Shown here: positions 6,163-8,693 of the stretch, piece after piece
How positions within the stretch are numbered: position 1 is the stretch's first letter
Layout: every line of letters begins with the position of its first letter
DNA from: an uncultured Paraprevotella sp.
GTDB taxonomy: Bacteria > Bacteroidota > Bacteroidia > Bacteroidales > Bacteroidaceae
Assembly: GCA_900546665.1 (NCBI GenBank)
Contig: URDY01000047.1
Location: 1-8,693 of the forward strand
Reading direction: 5' to 3'
DNA: 8,693 nt
Program-made: the position numbers and the translations under genes
The notes under the pieces: generated by a model
Seen by the model: the letters and a program-made list of their open reading frames with translations, nothing else
Told to the model about the DNA's origin: nothing
The model's database searches: none

Positions 6163-6942
6163 ATGGCAGCACCAAAAAGCGAACCGACCGTTTTTGTCGG
6201 GATTGTACTCGATTTTGAAACCGGGGATTTAGACCCACAAAACGGAGCTTGTACCCAGATCGCAATGAAAGCGGTACGGCTCGATACATGGGAGGTTATA
6301 GACACTTACATGAATTATATCTACCCCTATAAACACAAGAGCGATATTTTGGGCAAGACACGAAAGAAGGTTCTGAAAAACAAAAGGGAAATTGAGGAAG
6401 AGGAAGGGCAACTGATGAAATATGAGGAAGCAGCTCTTACCTACTCGGATATTTCAATGGATATGTTGTATGAAAAAGGAGTTGATGTCGAACAGGTGGC
6501 AAGTGACGTGATTGATTTCGCCACAAGAAACACCCTTTCCAAATCAAAGACCGCAAAGCCGTTTCTTATCGGGCAGAACATTGTTTTTGACTGCGGTTTC
6601 CTTCAGCAACTTATGGCCTATGGAGGCAAACTGAAGGAATTTGCCAAGGTTTTTGCCGGAATCACTGACTTTTGGGGGAACTTCCAGCCTCATTATGTAG
6701 ACACGATAGACTTGGGCAAGCTCACATTTGCCGGTGATCCGGAAGTGACATCGTACAAACTGGAACTGCTGGCAGAACGGCTCGGTATCGAATTGGACGA
6801 TGCCCATGATGCGGATGCGGATGTTACCGCTACTCTTAACGTGGCAATCGTCTGTTCCAACCGACTGAGAAATTCAGACGGATCATCTACGGGTGCAGGA
6901 CTTCAGAAAAAGGAAAAATCAAGAACACACTTTAAAATCTAA
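6163..6942 (+). CDS. DnaQ-like DEDDh 3'-5' exonuclease
   Basis: It is predicted to remove nucleotides from DNA 3' ends using two metal ions, most likely as proofreading subunit or partner of the adjacent alpha subunit. The 259 residues carry all three exonuclease motifs: Exo I LDFETGDLD (D17, E19), Exo II IGQNIVFDCGFL (D143) and Exo III AHDADADVTATL (H215, D220, spacing H-x4-D, hence the DEDDh class). Between motifs I and II sits a highly charged insert (about 64-92, many Lys and Glu) not usual in minimal DnaQ domains. A hydrophilic Ser/Lys-rich tail (235-259) follows the fold; no obvious clamp-binding motif was recognised. The start is ATG 6163 after an A-rich leader. The downstream gene begins 4 nt after its stop. 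RNase T or a repair exonuclease are alternatives, but the replication context favours proofreading. Confidence 0.9.
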   Translation: MAAPKSEPTVFVGIVLDFETGDLDPQNGACTQIAMKAVRLDTWEVIDTYMNYIYPYKHKSDILGKTRKKVLKNKREIEEEEGQLMKYEEAALTYSDISMDMLYEKGVDVEQVASDVIDFATRNTLSKSKTAKPFLIGQNIVFDCGFLQQLMAYGGKLKEFAKVFAGITDFWGNFQPHYVDTIDLGKLTFAGDPEVTSYKLELLAERLGIELDDAHDADADVTATLNVAIVCSNRLRNSDGSSTGAGLQKKEKSRTHFKI

Positions 6943-6946
6943 ATGT

Positions 6947-7234
6947 ATGACGGAAGAAAATGAAACCGTATCGTTCAGAAAAGACGAAAGGATGAGATAC
7001 GGGGTTCTCGGATATGACGGAAACGAGATGATGGCGGCTATTACCGGATACGATCTGGATGTGTCTTTCAATATGCGTCTTATCAACTCGCTGGCAGATG
7101 CGGAAGCCTGTGCCGATGCTTTGGCCGATGTCTTTTACCAAGCACTGATGGAGCAACTTATCTCCCTGAAACCCGATATAGCAAAAGAACAGGTGGCGGC
7201 TGTGACCAGTGAAAAAGAACAAACCGATACATAA
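6947..7234 (+). CDS. Hypothetical 95-residue protein
   Basis: I do not recognise a family. I chose ATG 6947 (MTEENETV), 4 nt after the exonuclease stop, rather than an in-frame start at 6893 that would overlap the exonuclease by 50 nt. The product is small and acidic. A predicted strand/turn region (MRYGVLGYDGNEMMAAITGYDLDVSF, 16-41) is followed by an amphipathic helical part rich in Ala and Leu (44-75) and a polar C-terminus. No signal peptide, membrane segment or Cys motif is seen. It is the last gene before a hairpin terminator, so it probably shares the transcript of the kinase and exonuclease and may act in replication, which is inference from position only. Confidence 0.7.
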   Translation: MTEENETVSFRKDERMRYGVLGYDGNEMMAAITGYDLDVSFNMRLINSLADAEACADALADVFYQALMEQLISLKPDIAKEQVAAVTSEKEQTDT

Positions 7235-7254
7235 CAAACACCCTATTCTTAATA

Positions 7255-7293
7255 AAAGCCCGACATGACACTACCTGTTCTATGTTGGGCTTT
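7255..7293 (+). terminator. Intrinsic terminator after the replication block
   Basis: AAAGCCCGACAT (7255-7266) pairs with ATGTTGGGCTTT (7282-7293), 12 bp with one G-U, around a 15-nt loop. The U-tract is short (three T then AATAA), but the symmetric AAA/TTT ends are typical of bidirectional phage terminators. It separates the 95-residue gene from the terminase-like gene. Confidence 0.7.
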
Positions 7294-7308
7294 AATAATA
7301 TCAATTCT

Positions 7309-7842
7309 ATGAAAAAGGAAAATAAGGTATCTGCGTCCGAGATGCTAAAGAACGAACTGGGACTGACGAAAGCGGAAAGCCTGTTCTGCGACCTGTATAT
7401 AAACGGTGGGAGGGAATTTGCAGGACAGCACTGTAAATGCTATAGGGAAGCATTTCAGGATTCCGGTTCTGGTGTCAGTCTAAAAAGCAGGCGGCTGCTT
7501 GGCAAACCCCATATCTCGGAACGTATCAAGAAATTAAGTGAACAACAGCAAACCGATACGGAGGCTATCGCTGTAAAGTTACAAGTTACCGAAACTCTCA
7601 AAGCGGTGATGGAAGAAACTTCCACCGCCAAATACAAGGACAAATGGGGAATGGACTTGTCCCCGGCTCCACTTCGGGCCGTGGCGGTCAATGCGGCAAA
7701 AGCACTGATGGATCTGTACCCGATCAAACACGCCCAGGAAGCAAAACTGAAGATCGAAGGGGGTGGCGACAATGGTATCATCTTTAATGTTATAGTTCCT
7801 CAGAAAGAAAACAATGGAGAAGAAGAAAGGCACGAAAGCTAA
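7309..7842 (+). CDS. Terminase small subunit-like DNA-packaging protein
   Basis: It is predicted to bind phage DNA at the packaging site and recruit the large terminase. The preferred start is ATG 7309 (177 residues), because the in-frame ATG 7282 lies inside the terminator stem. Residues 17-80 match the small-terminase helix-turn-helix pattern: LTKAESLFCDLYI (family LTxKQxxFxxxYL), an AGxxCKCYREAF helix (family AAIRAGYS) and SRRLLGKPHISERIKKL (family ARRLLxNPxVxxxIxxL). A helical middle (about 80-150) probably oligomerises. The C-terminus GGGDNGIIFNVIVPQ is the beta-strand tail often seen in these proteins. No large terminase is visible within the window; the next genes are lysis-like. Another phage DNA-binding protein of the same fold is possible. 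Confidence 0.72.
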   Translation: MKKENKVSASEMLKNELGLTKAESLFCDLYINGGREFAGQHCKCYREAFQDSGSGVSLKSRRLLGKPHISERIKKLSEQQQTDTEAIAVKLQVTETLKAVMEETSTAKYKDKWGMDLSPAPLRAVAVNAAKALMDLYPIKHAQEAKLKIEGGGDNGIIFNVIVPQKENNGEEERHES

Positions 7843-7975
7843 ACGGACGGAAAAAAATGTTTACATGGCCATCATAATCATTCTGGCATTATACGGACTG
7901 AGGGATTCGGAAGAGGCGGTCAGGCTGATAGAATCCGTTTCCAAAGCATTGTCAATCCTTCTAACGCTTGAATGA
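7814..7975 (+). CDS. Small hydrophobic protein, possible holin
   Basis: This 53-residue frame starts at ATG 7814, overlaps the terminase-like gene by 29 nt in another frame, and ends 3 nt before the next gene. The first 14 residues are strongly basic (MEKKKGTKAKR), followed by a hydrophobic stretch VYMAIIIILALYGL (about 16-29), a charged turn, and a weaker amphipathic helix SVSKALSILLTL. A basic start plus one or two short membrane segments, and a location just before a membrane coiled-coil protein and an endolysin, fit a small holin or other lysis accessory protein. No family is recognised. Tight overlap and spacing support it as a real gene. Confidence 0.5.
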   Translation: MEKKKGTKAKRTEKNVYMAIIIILALYGLRDSEEAVRLIESVSKALSILLTLE

Positions 7976-7978
7976 CCC

Positions 7979-8269
7979 ATGCCACAAATAAGAGCCTTCA
8001 TAAGCGACAATATCAAATCCCTTACGATTGTCGCTTCTTTCCTGATTTCGATGTACATCCAACACCTCAATAACACGACCAGAATAGATGCACTGGCAGA
8101 CAGGTGTGATCGTATTGAGTTAAGACTGGAAGACCAATATCAGAAGATTGACGCAATCAAGGTGGATAAGACCGTATTTGAAGCTACCATGCAACAGTTT
8201 ACGTCCATGCAGGACGATTTAAAAGAGATGAGAAGGGATATTAAGGAAATCTTGAAAAATTCCCGATAA
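7979..8269 (+). CDS. Membrane-anchored coiled-coil protein, possible holin or inner-membrane spanin
   Basis: The 96 residues comprise a short polar N-terminus (1-13), one membrane helix SLTIVASFLISMYIQHL (14-30), and a long charged helix (33-94) with heptad-like hydrophobic spacing (RIDALADRCDRIELRLEDQYQKIDAI and onward). This is the layout of inner-membrane spanins and of some XhlA-like phage proteins, though XhlA has its membrane helix at the other end and spanins are usually longer. It would sit in the inner membrane with the coiled coil in the periplasm if N-in. It follows the 53-residue gene by 3 nt and precedes a strong terminator and the endolysin. The exact role in lysis is inferred. 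Confidence 0.7.
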   Translation: MPQIRAFISDNIKSLTIVASFLISMYIQHLNNTTRIDALADRCDRIELRLEDQYQKIDAIKVDKTVFEATMQQFTSMQDDLKEMRRDIKEILKNSR

Positions 8270-8277
8270 GCCGCCAA

Positions 8278-8312
8278 AAAGAACCGCATTTGCTTTGTGG
8301 TTCTTTTTTTTT
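8278..8312 (+). terminator. Strong intrinsic terminator
   Basis: AAAGAACCGCA (8278-8288) pairs with TGTGGTTCTTT (8296-8306), 11 bp with one G-U pair, around a 7-nt loop, followed by an unbroken run of nine T (8304-8312). It begins 8 nt after the coiled-coil gene stop and closes the terminase-lysis unit, so the endolysin needs its own promoter. Confidence 0.92.
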
Positions 8313-8415
8313 ATTGTTATTTTTTCGAGTGTTTATAATAAAAATTAACCCGTAAAATAACAAACTAAATATGCGATAATATACAGAGTAAATTATAACC
8401 AAAACCGATAATATA
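8313..8415 (+). promoter_or_regulatory. AT-rich intergenic region expected to hold the endolysin promoter
   Basis: About 100 bp of very AT-rich sequence lie between a terminator and the endolysin. It contains TTTATAATA (8332-8340), but no convincing Bacteroides -33/-7 pair was found. It also contains the repeated leader TATAACCAAAACCGAT (8394-8409), 6 nt before TTG 8416. No gene is seen in it; ATG 8371 opens only two codons. Promoter presence is inferred from the upstream terminator. Confidence 0.4.
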
Positions 8416-8693
8416 TTGAAGATAAAAGTTTTTATTTTGACCCTGTTCTTCTTTTCTATTACAGTAGAGCCGGCTTGTAACAGTACCACTTCTATTCCAA
8501 AACATAAAATGGAAAACAAAATTTCCAAATTTGACATGGCGGTAGAACTGATTAAGCAAAAAGAAGGATGGCATGACCGGCGACACAAATACTATGTCGG
8601 ATACGGTCACAGATTATTGAAAAGTGACACTTTCAATCACGATATTTCTGAAGAGTTTGCTGATTCTCTTCTAAGAAAAGACCTACTACAAAA
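8416..8693 (+). CDS. Endolysin, GH24/T4 lysozyme-like, with N-terminal export-type segment; 3' end cut
   Basis: It is predicted to cleave peptidoglycan glycan strands at host lysis. Residues 39-92 show FDMAVELIKQKEGWHD with the likely catalytic Glu (E50 from TTG), then YYVGYGHRLL (59-68), equal to the TIGYGHxL motif of the family, and a helix rich in acidic residues (SEEFADSLLRKDLLQ). The frame is open to the right edge. If started at TTG 8416 it gains LKIKVFILTLFFFSITVEPAC: two Lys, a hydrophobic core and a Cys at residue 21, resembling a signal peptide or an imperfect lipoprotein signal (Pro-Ala before Cys but Glu at -3). Otherwise ATG 8509 gives the bare enzyme. An in-frame stop (TAA 8388-8390) shows the frame cannot extend much further upstream. 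The shared leader before TTG favours the longer form. Confidence 0.82.
   Translation, partial: MKIKVFILTLFFFSITVEPACNSTTSIPKHKMENKISKFDMAVELIKQKEGWHDRRHKYYVGYGHRLLKSDTFNHDISEEFADSLLRKDLLQ

Noticed and set aside
6893..6946. Upstream start at 6893 for the 95-residue gene
   Set aside because: It would overlap the exonuclease by 50 nt with a composition unlike the rest; ATG 6947 just after the exonuclease stop fits better.
7282..7308. ATG 7282 as start of the terminase-like gene
   Set aside because: It is within the right arm of a 12-bp terminator stem; ATG 7309 is the better start.
8314..8339. TTGTTA and TATAAT as a sigma-70 promoter for the endolysin
   Set aside because: The spacer is only 14 nt and the Bacteroides consensus differs from the E. 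coli one; no reliable call.
8241..8610. Minus-strand frames opposite the endolysin and intergenic region
   Set aside because: They run through a strong terminator and oppose a recognisable lysozyme domain.

Overview
The window reads as Bacteroidales (Bacteroides/Parabacteroides-type) phage or prophage DNA, broken on its left side by an insertion sequence. The host call is inference. It rests on an IS1182-type transposase with a Bacteroides-like promoter (TTTG, 19 nt, TAnnTTTA), A-rich leaders in place of clear Shine-Dalgarno sites, moderate GC, and phage genes of a kind common in gut Bacteroidales viruses.

Layout. Positions 1 to about 1560 hold the right part of an IS1182-family element. Its transposase is on the minus strand and runs off the left edge. 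The element ends inside a phage-encoded DNA polymerase III alpha gene (dnaE-like) whose remains fill 1562-5567 on the plus strand. That gene lacks the front of its PHP domain and is divided into two cistrons (1508-2521 and 2558 onward). The division falls inside a Hint/intein-like insertion just before the catalytic PDxDxDF motif. The second cistron has three further frame changes, all in runs of 6-7 A, and an HNH-bearing intein of 278 codons (3736-4568) between the conserved FNK and SHA residues.

Downstream, 5635-7234 carries a guanylate-kinase-like (d)GMP kinase, a DEDDh 3'-5' exonuclease of the DnaQ type and a 95-residue unknown protein, closed by a hairpin terminator (7255-7293). A second unit, 7309-8269, encodes a terminase-small-subunit-like protein, a 53-residue hydrophobic protein overlapping its end, and a 96-residue protein with one membrane helix and a coiled coil. 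It ends at a strong intrinsic terminator (8278-8312). A third unit starts at about 8416 with a GH24/T4-lysozyme-like endolysin behind an N-terminal export-type segment; it is cut by the right edge.

Together the genes suggest a phage replication block (polymerase, proofreading exonuclease, nucleotide kinase) next to packaging and lysis genes. The polymerase as written cannot be made as one protein. It could be a gene decaying after the IS insertion, a genuinely split polymerase overlaid with homopolymer read errors, or a mixture. The intact neighbours argue that the rest of the phage region is sound. No tRNA, rRNA or CRISPR array was seen.
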